From DASSUW01 sp963803335 (lineage in GTDB: Bacteria; Actinomycetota; Thermoleophilia; Solirubrobacterales; Solirubrobacteraceae), in contig CAWDME010000005.1 in NCBI GenBank assembly GCA_963803335.1, forward strand, positions 62,001 to 126,000: a DNA stretch of 64,000 bases, written 5' to 3'. Below the pieces are notes generated by a model, which was given only the letters and a program-made list of their open reading frames with translations, was not told where the DNA came from and made no database searches. Made by a program: the position numbers and the translations under genes. Below, in pieces: positions 7,865 to 14,974 of the stretch. Numbering within the stretch: the first letter of the stretch is position 1; every line of letters begins with the position of its first letter.

Positions 7865-9049
7865 TCAGTCGCCTGCGGTATCGACGGGTTGGATCTCCAG
7901 AAGGGCATCGATGCGCGACTGCACATCCCCCGAGATCGCCGTCTCGTCGCCCATGAGCCAGCCGTGATTGTAAACGCCGCGCACCGGGTCCTTGTCGTAC
8001 CCCGGCTGGATGTCGAGCAGGTAGTCCTGGAGCGGCTGCGGCATCGACCCGGCGTCGCTGAGCAGCAGCAGCGGCCCGTACTGGCCGCTGCCCGACAACG
8101 GCGCTCCGGCTGCCGCGTCGAGCGTGTGCGACACGTTCGCGAACACGAGGCCGTGGCCGGGGTCGACGACGCCCCAGCCGAACCGCCCGTCGGTGAAGCG
8201 CGCGAAGGCGATCGCGTTCGCGACCGGGTCCGCGCCCGCGATCCGCTTCGTCTTGCCGAGCTTGGCGAGCTGGCGGAAGACGCTGTCGGAGATCGCGTCC
8301 GGCGGCCCGAGCACGTAGATCCGCGCGCGCGGGTGCGACTGGATGGCCGCGCGCGTCTCCGCCGGCAGCGAGTCCTTCAGCGTCCACAGCACCGGGTCGC
8401 CGGAGCGGGCCGCCCAACCGGCGGCGGGCATCGCGAACTGGGGACTGTCGGCCGGGGCGACGAGCACCTCGCGCGTGGGATCGCCCGCCGCTTTGGCCTG
8501 CAGCTTGTCGATGCCCTGCGCGAGCGAGGCCGAGCTGGCGCCCGCGACCTCCTCGATGCGGCGGTTGTCCGGCTTGGCGGCGTCCGGTCCGACCTTGATC
8601 ACCTGCGCGTTCTCGGCCTGCGGGGCTCCCGACGGGGCGAGCTCCTGGAGCGCCTCCTCGCTCGCCGCCGGCAGCTTGCCGCCGTCGGAGAACAGGATCG
8701 GCGCACGCAGCGGGCGGGCCATCAGCTGGGCGGCGGAGATCGCCGCACGCCAGTCGCCCTGGTCGACGATCACGACCGCCTTCGGGCTGCTCTCGTTGGT
8801 CCGCGCCGGGTAGACGGCGCGGGCCACACCGGCGGCACTTGCGATCGAGTCGGCACCTGCCACGCGCGTCGTGTTCTTGGTCGCGAAGATCGGGAACCCG
8901 AGCGGCGCGGGGTTGTCGCCCTGCTTCTCGTCGCCCTTCGCGCCGAGCACGGGCTCGTTCTGCTTGGTCCCGCCGCCACCGCCGCCGCCACCCCCGCAGG
9001 CGGCAATCGAAAAAGCGAGCAGGAGAACCAGGATTCCGCCTCGAAGCAC
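7865..9049 (-). CDS. lipoprotein with cell-wall-binding type 2 repeats
   Basis: A 394-residue lipoprotein. From GTG 9049 the signal peptide LLLAFSIAAC gives a lipobox with Cys18, followed by nine Gly residues and a polar linker. The rest resembles CW_binding_2 (PF04122) domains: TRVAGADSIASAAGVA near residue 60 and KRIAGADPVANAIAFAR near 295 mark repeat units, with VVIVDQGDWRAAISAAQL between. Such domains bind wall polymers in Gram-positives. GTG 9049 is preferred over an in-frame ATG at 9151 because it directly precedes the signal peptide and lies 8 bases after a TAGTGT box. Confidence 0.8.
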   Translation of the reverse strand: MLRGGILVLLLAFSIAACGGGGGGGGGTKQNEPVLGAKGDEKQGDNPAPLGFPIFATKNTTRVAGADSIASAAGVARAVYPARTNESSPKAVVIVDQGDWRAAISAAQLMARPLRAPILFSDGGKLPAASEEALQELAPSGAPQAENAQVIKVGPDAAKPDNRRIEEVAGASSASLAQGIDKLQAKAAGDPTREVLVAPADSPQFAMPAAGWAARSGDPVLWTLKDSLPAETRAAIQSHPRARIYVLGPPDAISDSVFRQLAKLGKTKRIAGADPVANAIAFARFTDGRFGWGVVDPGHGLVFANVSHTLDAAAGAPLSGSGQYGPLLLLSDAGSMPQPLQDYLLDIQPGYDKDPVRGVYNHGWLMGDETAISGDVQSRIDALLEIQPVDTAGD

Positions 9050-9158
9050 GGAACACGACACTAGCGTTGCGCTAGGCTGGCGCGCCGGTTCCGGTTCAAG
9101 CGGGGTTAAGAACTCCGTCGGGACCGCCGAATAGACATACGACGGCACCATGTACTAA

Positions 9159-9312
9159 GGTGCCGCGCCAAGCCGAACTTCTGGGCAGGAAGCTCAGGAG
9201 GCGGGGGACCCAAATAGAAGTTGTTGGGGCTAATCACGTCCAGAGCGACGTGAGGCGCAGGCTCTTTCCGCGCTAGCCCGTCAGCTAACCCCGCAGGCCG
9301 ACGAAAGAGGTT
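9159..9312 (+). ncRNA. c-di-AMP riboswitch (ydaO/yuaA type)
   Basis: The leader carries the conserved blocks of the ydaO class in order: GGGGGACCC, GGGGCTAATCAC, GGCTCTTTCC, then AGCCCGTCAGCTAACCCCGC and a closing GAAAGAGG. These RNAs bind cyclic di-AMP and usually turn off expression of wall hydrolases and osmolyte genes when the ligand is abundant. It ends six bases before the TTG start of an NlpC/P60 protein, a standard actinobacterial target. TACTAA (9153-9158) just upstream, with TAGACA 15 bases before it, may be the promoter. Boundaries are approximate. Confidence 0.85.
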
Positions 9313-9318
9313 GTCGCG

Positions 9319-9900
9319 TTGCCATCGCTGCGGGCGTTCGCCCTTACGATTTTTGCGTTTTTAATTCTGCCCGGGGTCGCCGAGGCGCAGGGCCCATCCA
9401 CCGGCGGGGCCACCTACGTCCCGCCGCCGCCCGCCAACCTGACGGTCCCCGGCACCACGGCCAAGCTCATGCCCGACGGCAGCGCGGCGGCCCCGGCTGA
9501 CGCGCCGCTCGAGGTCCAGCAGGCGATCTGGGCCGCCAATACCATCCAGGACAAGCCGTACAGGTACGGCGGCGGCCACGCCAAGGTCGAGGACACCGCC
9601 TACGACTGCTCGGGCACCGTGTCCTACGCCCTCATCCACGCCGGCCTGCTCAAGTCGCCGCTGCCCTCCGGGCCGTTCATGCACTGGGGCGCGCGCGGTC
9701 GCGGCCAGTGGATCACCGTCTTCGCCAACGGCGGCCATGCCTTCGCGGTCATCGCCGGCCTGCGGCTCGACACGAGCGCCTACAGCTCCCGCATCACCTC
9801 CAAGCGCAAGTACGCGAAGGCGCTCGAGCGCGGTCCGCGGTGGCGGCCCACCAAGCGCCCGGCACGCGGCTTCCGCAAGCGCCACCCCGTCGGCTTCTAA
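9319..9900 (+). CDS. secreted NlpC/P60-like peptidoglycan hydrolase
   Basis: A 193-residue protein with a signal peptide (FALTIFAFLILPGVAEA, cleaved near residue 23), a Pro-rich linker and an NlpC/P60-like domain at about 65-150. YDCSGTVSYAL provides the nucleophile Cys97, and GGHAFAVI provides His140. The preceding KPYRYGGGH matches the family's Y-x-Y-G-G substrate-site motif. It would cut stem peptides in the wall. The C-terminal 40 residues are very basic, perhaps for binding anionic polymers. The TTG start directly follows the c-di-AMP riboswitch, so expression is probably tuned to turgor or wall stress. Confidence 0.85.
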   Translation: MPSLRAFALTIFAFLILPGVAEAQGPSTGGATYVPPPPANLTVPGTTAKLMPDGSAAAPADAPLEVQQAIWAANTIQDKPYRYGGGHAKVEDTAYDCSGTVSYALIHAGLLKSPLPSGPFMHWGARGRGQWITVFANGGHAFAVIAGLRLDTSAYSSRITSKRKYAKALERGPRWRPTKRPARGFRKRHPVGF

Positions 9901-9920
9901 CGCCGATCCAGACCGGCGTC

Positions 9921-9945
9921 GGCGCGGCCTCGTCGAGGCCGCGCC
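9921..9945 (+). terminator. GC-rich hairpin terminator after the NlpC/P60 gene
   Basis: A perfect 11-bp stem (GGCGCGGCCTC pairing with GAGGCCGCGCC) with a 3-base loop starts 20 bases after the stop codon. There is no T-run, as is common for actinobacterial hairpins. Confidence 0.6.
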
Positions 9946-10002
9946 ATCGCCGGACGGTACGCTTGCTCTCAGGACCTGATCAGGACCACTAAGGAGGAAG
10001 CC

Positions 10003-10773
10003 GTGCCGGGCATCGGCGGACGCATGTCCACCGTCATAAAGGCGAAGATCTCAAAGCTCCTCGACCGAGCCGAGGACCCCGCGGAGACGCTCGAGTACAG
10101 CTACCAGAAGCAGATGGAGCTGCTGCAGAACGTCAAGAAGGGCGTCGCCGACGTGGTCACGTCGAAGAAGCGCCTCCAGCTACAGCAGCAGAAGCTCGAG
10201 CAGCAGGTCGTCAAGCTCGACACGCAGGCTCGCCAGGCGCTCGCGCAGGGCCGCGAGGACCTGGCTCGCACCGCGCTCGAGCGCAAGCAGTTCGCCCAGG
10301 GCGAGCTGCAGTCGCTCGACCAGCAGGTCGCCGAGCTCGAGAGCCAGCAGGCGTCGCTGATCGAGAAGGAGCAGAAGCTGCGCTCCAAGATCGAGCAGTT
10401 CCGCACCAAGAAGGAGGTCATCAAGGCGCAGTACTCGGCCGCCGAGGCGCAGGTGAAGATCTCCGAGGCAGCCGGCGGCGTCGGCGAGGAGATGGCCGAC
10501 GTCGGCCTCGCCATGCAGCGGGCGCTCGACAAGACCGAGAACATGCGCGCGCGGGCTAGCGCGATGGACGAGCTCGAGGCCGCCGGCGCGTTCGACGACC
10601 AGCTGACGCTGTCGGCCGGCCAGGACGACATCGACCGCGAGCTGCACCAGCTCACGTCGCAGAGCGCCGTCGACGACGATCTCGAGCGCATGAAGGCCGA
10701 GTTAGGAAGTGGATCCCACCCACCCGCGCCGCCGCAGCAGTCGCTCGGGTCCGGCGAGGAGAAGCCGGCGTGA
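10003..10773 (+). CDS. pspA: phage shock protein A (PspA/IM30)
   Basis: A 256-residue, almost fully helical coiled-coil protein matching the PspA/Vipp1/IM30 family: an amphipathic N-terminus, AEDPAETLEYSYQKQMELLQ, then long heptad helices. These ESCRT-III-like proteins assemble on stressed membranes and protect them from proton leak. GTG 10003 is preceded by AAGGAGGA at good spacing; ATG 10024 is an alternative. A 10-bp palindrome CCTGATCAGG (9975-9984) lies just upstream and could be an operator. pspAA follows with a GTGA overlap. Confidence 0.92.
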   Translation: MPGIGGRMSTVIKAKISKLLDRAEDPAETLEYSYQKQMELLQNVKKGVADVVTSKKRLQLQQQKLEQQVVKLDTQARQALAQGREDLARTALERKQFAQGELQSLDQQVAELESQQASLIEKEQKLRSKIEQFRTKKEVIKAQYSAAEAQVKISEAAGGVGEEMADVGLAMQRALDKTENMRARASAMDELEAAGAFDDQLTLSAGQDDIDRELHQLTSQSAVDDDLERMKAELGSGSHPPAPPQQSLGSGEEKPA

Positions 10774-11048
10774 TCGTCCGCATCTCGACTGAGAGCCAGT
10801 ACCGGCTGCCCGAGGAGGCGGCGGACGAGCTCAACGACCTCGACAACCAGGTCGTCGCCGCCATCGAGGCCGGCGACGAAGACCGCTTCCACGAGCTGTT
10901 CGAGCAGATGCTCGACCTCGTGCGGCGCGCCGGCCAGCCGCTCGACGAGGACGAGCTGGCCGAGTCCGCGGTGATCCTCCCGCCGCCGGACACCTCGTTC
11001 GTCGAGGCGGCGGCCGAGTTCACCGGCGAGGGCCTGATTCCTGATTAG
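10770..11048 (+). CDS. pspAA: PspA-associated protein PspAA
   Basis: A 92-residue acidic protein starting MIVRISTESQYRLP and continuing with LNDLDNQVVAAIEAGDEDRFHELFEQM. This matches the small PspAA partner encoded next to pspA in Actinobacteria, Chloroflexi and archaea. Its GTG start overlaps the pspA TGA, so the two are translationally coupled. The molecular role is unknown; partnership with PspA is inferred from constant neighbourhood. Confidence 0.85.
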   Translation: MIVRISTESQYRLPEEAADELNDLDNQVVAAIEAGDEDRFHELFEQMLDLVRRAGQPLDEDELAESAVILPPPDTSFVEAAAEFTGEGLIPD

Positions 11049-11055
11049 CCTGCGT

Positions 11056-11082
11056 CGCCATCCGGGCGACGCCCGGATGGCG
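11056..11082. terminator. bidirectional terminator between pspAA and pspAB
   Basis: A perfect 12-bp stem (CGCCATCCGGGC with its complement) and a 3-base loop GAC lies between the converging stops of pspAA and pspAB. It can serve both strands. Confidence 0.7.
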
Positions 11083-11102
11083 TACTCGGCCTCCGGCCTC
11101 CG

Positions 11103-11675
11103 TTAAACCGGGATGCCCCAGAGGGGGAACCAGCGCTCGAGCTCGGGCTCGACCGGCAGGTCGGCGCCGATCTGCGCCTTCAGCCGCAGCTCGCGCTCGT
11201 TGTCGCGCTGCTGGCTCCCGCCCGCCGGCACGAACGGGTAGAAGGCGCCGCGCTTGTAGTTGTAGATCCAGTAAAGCGGACGGTTCTGCTCGTCGCGGAA
11301 CGCGAACACGGCGGCCAGGATGCGCTCGCCGTAGCCGCCGCCCTGGAGTGCGCTGGAGACCGCGTTGACGCCGACCACGAGGTCCTCGAAGTCGGGGTCT
11401 ACGAGGATCATCCAGCGGTAGCCGTACTCGTCGTCCTGGCGGTCGACCGTCGTCCCGGCATCGGAGCCCGTGCCGCGCACGACCTCCTCCATGTCCTTGA
11501 CGATCCCGTCGAAGTCGGCGGTGGCCAGCGGCTGGAAGACGATCGCCGCCTTGCCTGAGCTCTTCAGGGAGAGCTCCATCTCCATCTTCACGTATGCGGT
11601 CGTCATCGCGAACAGCCGGTCGGGCGCCGGCTGCTTGAGCTCGCGCTTGCCGCGGAGGACGTCGAGGAAGCCCAT
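11103..11675 (-). CDS. pspAB: PspA-associated protein PspAB
   Basis: A 190-residue soluble protein beginning MGFLDVLRGKRELKQPAPDRLFAM, with YRWMILVDPDFEDLVVGVN in the middle and YWIYNYKRGAFYPFVP near the end. This matches the PspAB family found beside PspA and HtpX in actinobacteria. No catalytic motif is evident. It is the second gene after htpX on the minus strand and converges on pspA-pspAA, so the four Psp partners form one module split over two strands. Confidence 0.82.
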   Translation of the reverse strand: MGFLDVLRGKRELKQPAPDRLFAMTTAYVKMEMELSLKSSGKAAIVFQPLATADFDGIVKDMEEVVRGTGSDAGTTVDRQDDEYGYRWMILVDPDFEDLVVGVNAVSSALQGGGYGERILAAVFAFRDEQNRPLYWIYNYKRGAFYPFVPAGGSQQRDNERELRLKAQIGADLPVEPELERWFPLWGIPV

Positions 11676-11766
11676 TAGTGGCCGCGTCCGCGAGTACGCG
11701 CGCCGCCAGGCGCCCGCTGATCGGCGAGCGCCTGGCCGACACGCGTACCCACGGCCGGAGCCACTA
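11676..11766. repeat. long imperfect inverted repeat between htpX and pspAB
   Basis: The whole spacer folds on itself in three tiers: TAGTGGC (11676-11682) with GCCACTA (11760-11766), GTACGCG (11694-11700) with CGCGTAC (11742-11748), and GCCAGGCGC (11705-11713) with GCGCCTGGC (11728-11736). The outer arm includes the htpX stop codon and touches the pspAB start codon. It could be an attenuator, an mRNA-processing site or a palindromic repeat. Confidence 0.7.
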
Positions 11767-12672
11767 GGCCGCGACCTGGCCCTGCAGCTGCGACTCGAGC
11801 CGGGCCAGCGCCGCCAGCCGCTTCTCGATCGGCGGGTGCGTGGCGAACAGGCCGGCGATGCCCTTGCCGACGCCGGCGGGGAAGATGAAGAACGCGTTCA
11901 GCTCGCCCGCCGCGCGTAGGTCCTTCTCCGGGATGCGGTGCATGCCGCTGGCGATCTTGGTGAGCGCCGAGGCGAGCGCGCTGGGGCGGCCGGTGATGAT
12001 CGCCGCGCCGCGGTCGGCCGAGAACTCGCGATAGCGCGACAGCGCCTGCATGAGCAGGAATGACACGACGTAGACGACCAGAGACACCAGCAACAGCACC
12101 ATGAAGCTCGAGTTGTCGTCGTCGTCGCCGTAGGAGCCGCCGCCGCCGAAGAAGAAGCCGAACTGCACGATGTAGGCGGCGATCGTGGCGAAGAAGCCGG
12201 CCAGGGTCATGATCAGCACGTCGCGGTTGGCGACGTGCGTCAGCTCGTGGGCCATCACGCCCTCGAGCTCGGCCGGCGTGAGCATCTCCATGATCCCGGT
12301 GGTGGCGCACACGGTCGCGCTCTTGGGCGAGCGGCCGAGCGCGAACGCGTTCGGCATCCGCGTGTTGGCGATCGCCACGCGAGGCTTCGGCAGGTCGGCC
12401 TGCACGCACAGGCGCTCGATCATCGCGTGCAGCTGGGGCGCCTCCTGCGGGGTCACGACGCGTGCGCCCATTGCGGCGAGCGCGAGCTTGTCGGCCGCGA
12501 ACAGGTTCACGGCCGCGAGGCCGCCGGCGATGATCGCCACCGTGATCCCGTGCACGTTGGCCGCGAGCAGGGCGACGATCAGCACGACGTAGACGAGGCC
12601 GAGCAGGAACAGCGTCAGCGCCATGCGGATCTGCAGGCCGGTGTCCTTGCCGAATGAAGTAGGTCTGGGCAT
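11764..12672 (-). CDS. htpX: membrane zinc metalloprotease HtpX (M48)
   Basis: A 302-residue protein with two N-terminal membrane helices (about 17-60), the zinc motif MAHELTHVANRD (HExxH), two further membrane segments after it, and EFSADRGAA supplying the third zinc ligand Glu. HtpX degrades damaged membrane proteins. ATG 12672 opens the family's N-terminus; a longer in-frame start at 12786 would read through the riboswitch DNA. An AT-rich stretch TAATTTGATTTTTAG about 45 bases upstream may be its promoter. It heads the htpX-pspAB operon. Confidence 0.92.
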   Translation of the reverse strand: MPRPTSFGKDTGLQIRMALTLFLLGLVYVVLIVALLAANVHGITVAIIAGGLAAVNLFAADKLALAAMGARVVTPQEAPQLHAMIERLCVQADLPKPRVAIANTRMPNAFALGRSPKSATVCATTGIMEMLTPAELEGVMAHELTHVANRDVLIMTLAGFFATIAAYIVQFGFFFGGGGSYGDDDDNSSFMVLLLVSLVVYVVSFLLMQALSRYREFSADRGAAIITGRPSALASALTKIASGMHRIPEKDLRAAGELNAFFIFPAGVGKGIAGLFATHPPIEKRLAALARLESQLQGQVAA

Positions 12673-12737
12673 CTGTGCCTGAGGATGGTGGCAGGGCCCC
12701 CTAAAAATCAAATTATGCGCCGTGCGCTGGTAGATTC

Positions 12738-12872
12738 CCGGTCGCCGAATCCCCAGGGTGACCAGCCCGGGGAACGGGGGAACCAAGGACGTCCTGGGGC
12801 GAATCGCGGTCTGATGACCGCGTAGCGCACGCTCGCGAGCCCGACAGCTAACCCCGCAGGCGCCAGAGGGGA
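12738..12872 (+). ncRNA. c-di-AMP riboswitch (ydaO/yuaA type), second copy
   Basis: It contains the ydaO blocks GTCGCCGAATCC, GGGGGAACC, GGGGCGAATCGCG and GAGCCCGACAGCTAACCCCGC, closer to the consensus than the copy at 9159. A TAGATT box (12731-12736) directly upstream is a likely -10. About 115 bases separate the aptamer from the M23 peptidase start, including a 6-bp hairpin (CCTGCA/TGCAGG, 12912-12926) that may be part of the expression platform. Together with the htpX leader this accounts for the 316-base gap 12673-12988. Confidence 0.88.
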
Positions 12873-12988
12873 AATGACATCGTCAGGCTCGTCGCGACCC
12901 AGCGGAAAAGCCCTGCATCCTGCAGGATTCGTTGCACGCTCCATAAGGAGGCGTCCTGCCCTGGTGCGACAGTCGGGGGACGCCTAGC

Positions 12989-14185
12989 ATGGCCCGCCGC
13001 ATGAGTCGACGACTCGGCCTACTGCTCCTCGTAGCAGCGCTGCCGTTTGCCCTCTGGGGAGTGCTGCCCCTGCTGTCCAGCGCGGAGTCGCCGAGTTCGA
13101 TCCAGCACAAGATCGAGAGCAAGCGCGGCCAGATCGAGCAGCGCAAGGGCCGCGAGCGCGTGTTGACCACCGACATCAGCGCCGCTACCAGCCGCATCAA
13201 CACCCTGCAGGGCGACATCTCCGAGCTGCAGGGCAAGCAGGTCAGCCTCGAGAGCGACCTCCAGGCCAAGCGCGCCGAGCTCGCGCAGATCCAGGAGGAG
13301 CTGCGCCGCGAGCGCCTCAAGCTCGCCCGCCTGCGCGACCGGCTGGCGCGGGCGCGCGTGCTGCTCGCGCAGCGTCTGGTGCAGAGCTACAAGGACGACG
13401 CGCCGGACATCGTGACCGTCGTCCTCGAGGCCGACGGCTTCCGCGACCTGCTCGAGCGCGCGGAGTTCATGCAGCGGGTATCGGACCAGGACGCGCGGCT
13501 GATCAAGCGGGTGACGGACGCCAAGGCCGAGGCGACCGCGACAGCCGCCCATCTCGACAAGCTCGAGCAGAAGGCCCAGGAGGTCGCCAAGCAGATCGAG
13601 GGCCAGGTGCAGCAGGTCGTCGAGGTCAAGGGCAACCTGATCGATCGCCGCAACCAGTTCGCCTCGGTGCGGGCGGACAAGGCGCAGATGCTCGCCTCCA
13701 CGCGCTCCTCGCGGCACGCGCTCGAGGAGGACGTCGCCGCGCTCGAGAAGGAGCAGTCGGCGATCATCGCGCGCCTCCAGGGCTCTCCTGCGCCAGGCCC
13801 GACCCAGTCGAGCGGCGGCCCGTGGATCTGGCCGGTCAGCGGCCCGATCACGTCGCCGTTCTGCGAGCGGCGCTCATACGAGGCTTGCCACCCGGGCATG
13901 GACATCGCGGTGCCGACCGGCACGCCGATCCACGCCGCCGCCGGAGGGCGCGTGGCGATCGCCGGCTGGGTCGGCGGCTACGGCAACTACACGTGCATCC
14001 AGCACTCCGCCTCGCTGTCCTCGTGCTACGGCCACCAGTCGAGCATCCAGGTGTCGGTCGGCCAGACCGTCAGCCAGGGCCAGGTGATCGGCCTGTCGGG
14101 CAGCACCGGCAACAGCACCGGCCCCCACCTGCATTTCGAAGCGCGTATTAACGGGTCCGTCGTGAACCCGATGAACTACCTCTAG
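12989..14185 (+). CDS. secreted coiled-coil M23 peptidase (murein hydrolase)
   Basis: A 398-residue EnvC-like protein: a signal/anchor segment (residues about 9-30), a long coiled coil (about 35-260) and a C-terminal M23 (LytM) domain. Zinc ligands are H301 and D305 in HPGMDI and H382 in HLHFE, with H380 as catalytic partner; all are present, so it is probably active rather than a mere activator. It would cut peptide crossbridges during division or growth. The upstream c-di-AMP riboswitch suggests repression at high c-di-AMP. lgt follows after 20 bases. Confidence 0.88.
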   Translation: MARRMSRRLGLLLLVAALPFALWGVLPLLSSAESPSSIQHKIESKRGQIEQRKGRERVLTTDISAATSRINTLQGDISELQGKQVSLESDLQAKRAELAQIQEELRRERLKLARLRDRLARARVLLAQRLVQSYKDDAPDIVTVVLEADGFRDLLERAEFMQRVSDQDARLIKRVTDAKAEATATAAHLDKLEQKAQEVAKQIEGQVQQVVEVKGNLIDRRNQFASVRADKAQMLASTRSSRHALEEDVAALEKEQSAIIARLQGSPAPGPTQSSGGPWIWPVSGPITSPFCERRSYEACHPGMDIAVPTGTPIHAAAGGRVAIAGWVGGYGNYTCIQHSASLSSCYGHQSSIQVSVGQTVSQGQVIGLSGSTGNSTGPHLHFEARINGSVVNPMNYL

Positions 14186-14205
14186 GCGGCTAGCCTTACT
14201 CGGGC

Positions 14206-14964
14206 ATGCAGCCTGAGCTGCACATCCTCGGCATCACGCTGCAGACCTTCGGCCTCATGATGGGCTTGGCGTTCGTCGTTTCCGGGCTGATCGTCTCGCG
14301 CCACCTGAAGGAGCTGGGCAAGCCCGTCGACTGGGCGTACGAGATGGTGTTCGCCGCGCTCGTCGGCGGCATCGTCGGCGCGCGGCTGTGGTGGGTCGGC
14401 GAGAACTGGTCCAGCGCCAAGGGCGACCTGCTCGGCAGCCTGTTCTCCGGCGCCGGCCTCGTCTGGTACGGCGGCGCGATCGGCGGCGCGATCGCCGTGC
14501 TGTTGTGGGCCTGGCGGCGCAACTGGCTCGGGCTGCAGCTGCTCGACGTGGCGGCGACCCCGCTCGCGGCCGGCTACGCGATCGGCCGCATCGGCTGCCA
14601 GCTCGCCGGCGACGGTGACTACGGGATCCCGTGGAACGGGCCGTGGGCGATGGCGTACCCGCACGGCACCGTGCCGACCACGCAGCAGGTCCACCCGACG
14701 CCGGTCTACGAGACGATCACGATGCTCCTCGTGGCGGCCCTGCTGTGGCGCTGGCGGCACCGCTGGCGGCCGGGCACGCTGTTCGCGGTCTACCTGATCC
14801 TCGCCGGGCTGGAGCGCTTCCTCGTCGAGTTCATCCGGCGCAACGACAGCGTCGTGCTCGGCCTCACCCAGCCGCAGCTGCTGTCGCTGCTGATGATCGC
14901 CGGCGGGAGCATCTGGCTGCTCGTGCGGCGCCCGGTCGCCGCCCCGGCGCCCGCGCGCGCATAA
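14206..14964 (+). CDS. lgt: prolipoprotein diacylglyceryl transferase
   Basis: A 252-residue protein with about seven membrane segments. The Lgt signature reads GRIGCQLAGDGDYG at about residues 127-140, HPTPVYE follows near 164, and LERFLVEFIRRND holds the conserved C-terminal Arg/Glu. The enzyme adds diacylglycerol to the lipobox Cys, the first step in lipoprotein maturation; several lipoproteins are encoded in this window. The usual GNFxN segment is replaced by GCQLAGDGD, a variant also seen in other high-GC Gram-positives. The stop codon is part of the presumed lysA -10 box. Confidence 0.88.
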   Translation: MQPELHILGITLQTFGLMMGLAFVVSGLIVSRHLKELGKPVDWAYEMVFAALVGGIVGARLWWVGENWSSAKGDLLGSLFSGAGLVWYGGAIGGAIAVLLWAWRRNWLGLQLLDVAATPLAAGYAIGRIGCQLAGDGDYGIPWNGPWAMAYPHGTVPTTQQVHPTPVYETITMLLVAALLWRWRHRWRPGTLFAVYLILAGLERFLVEFIRRNDSVVLGLTQPQLLSLLMIAGGSIWLLVRRPVAAPAPARA

Positions 14965-14974
14965 GCTGGCCGTC

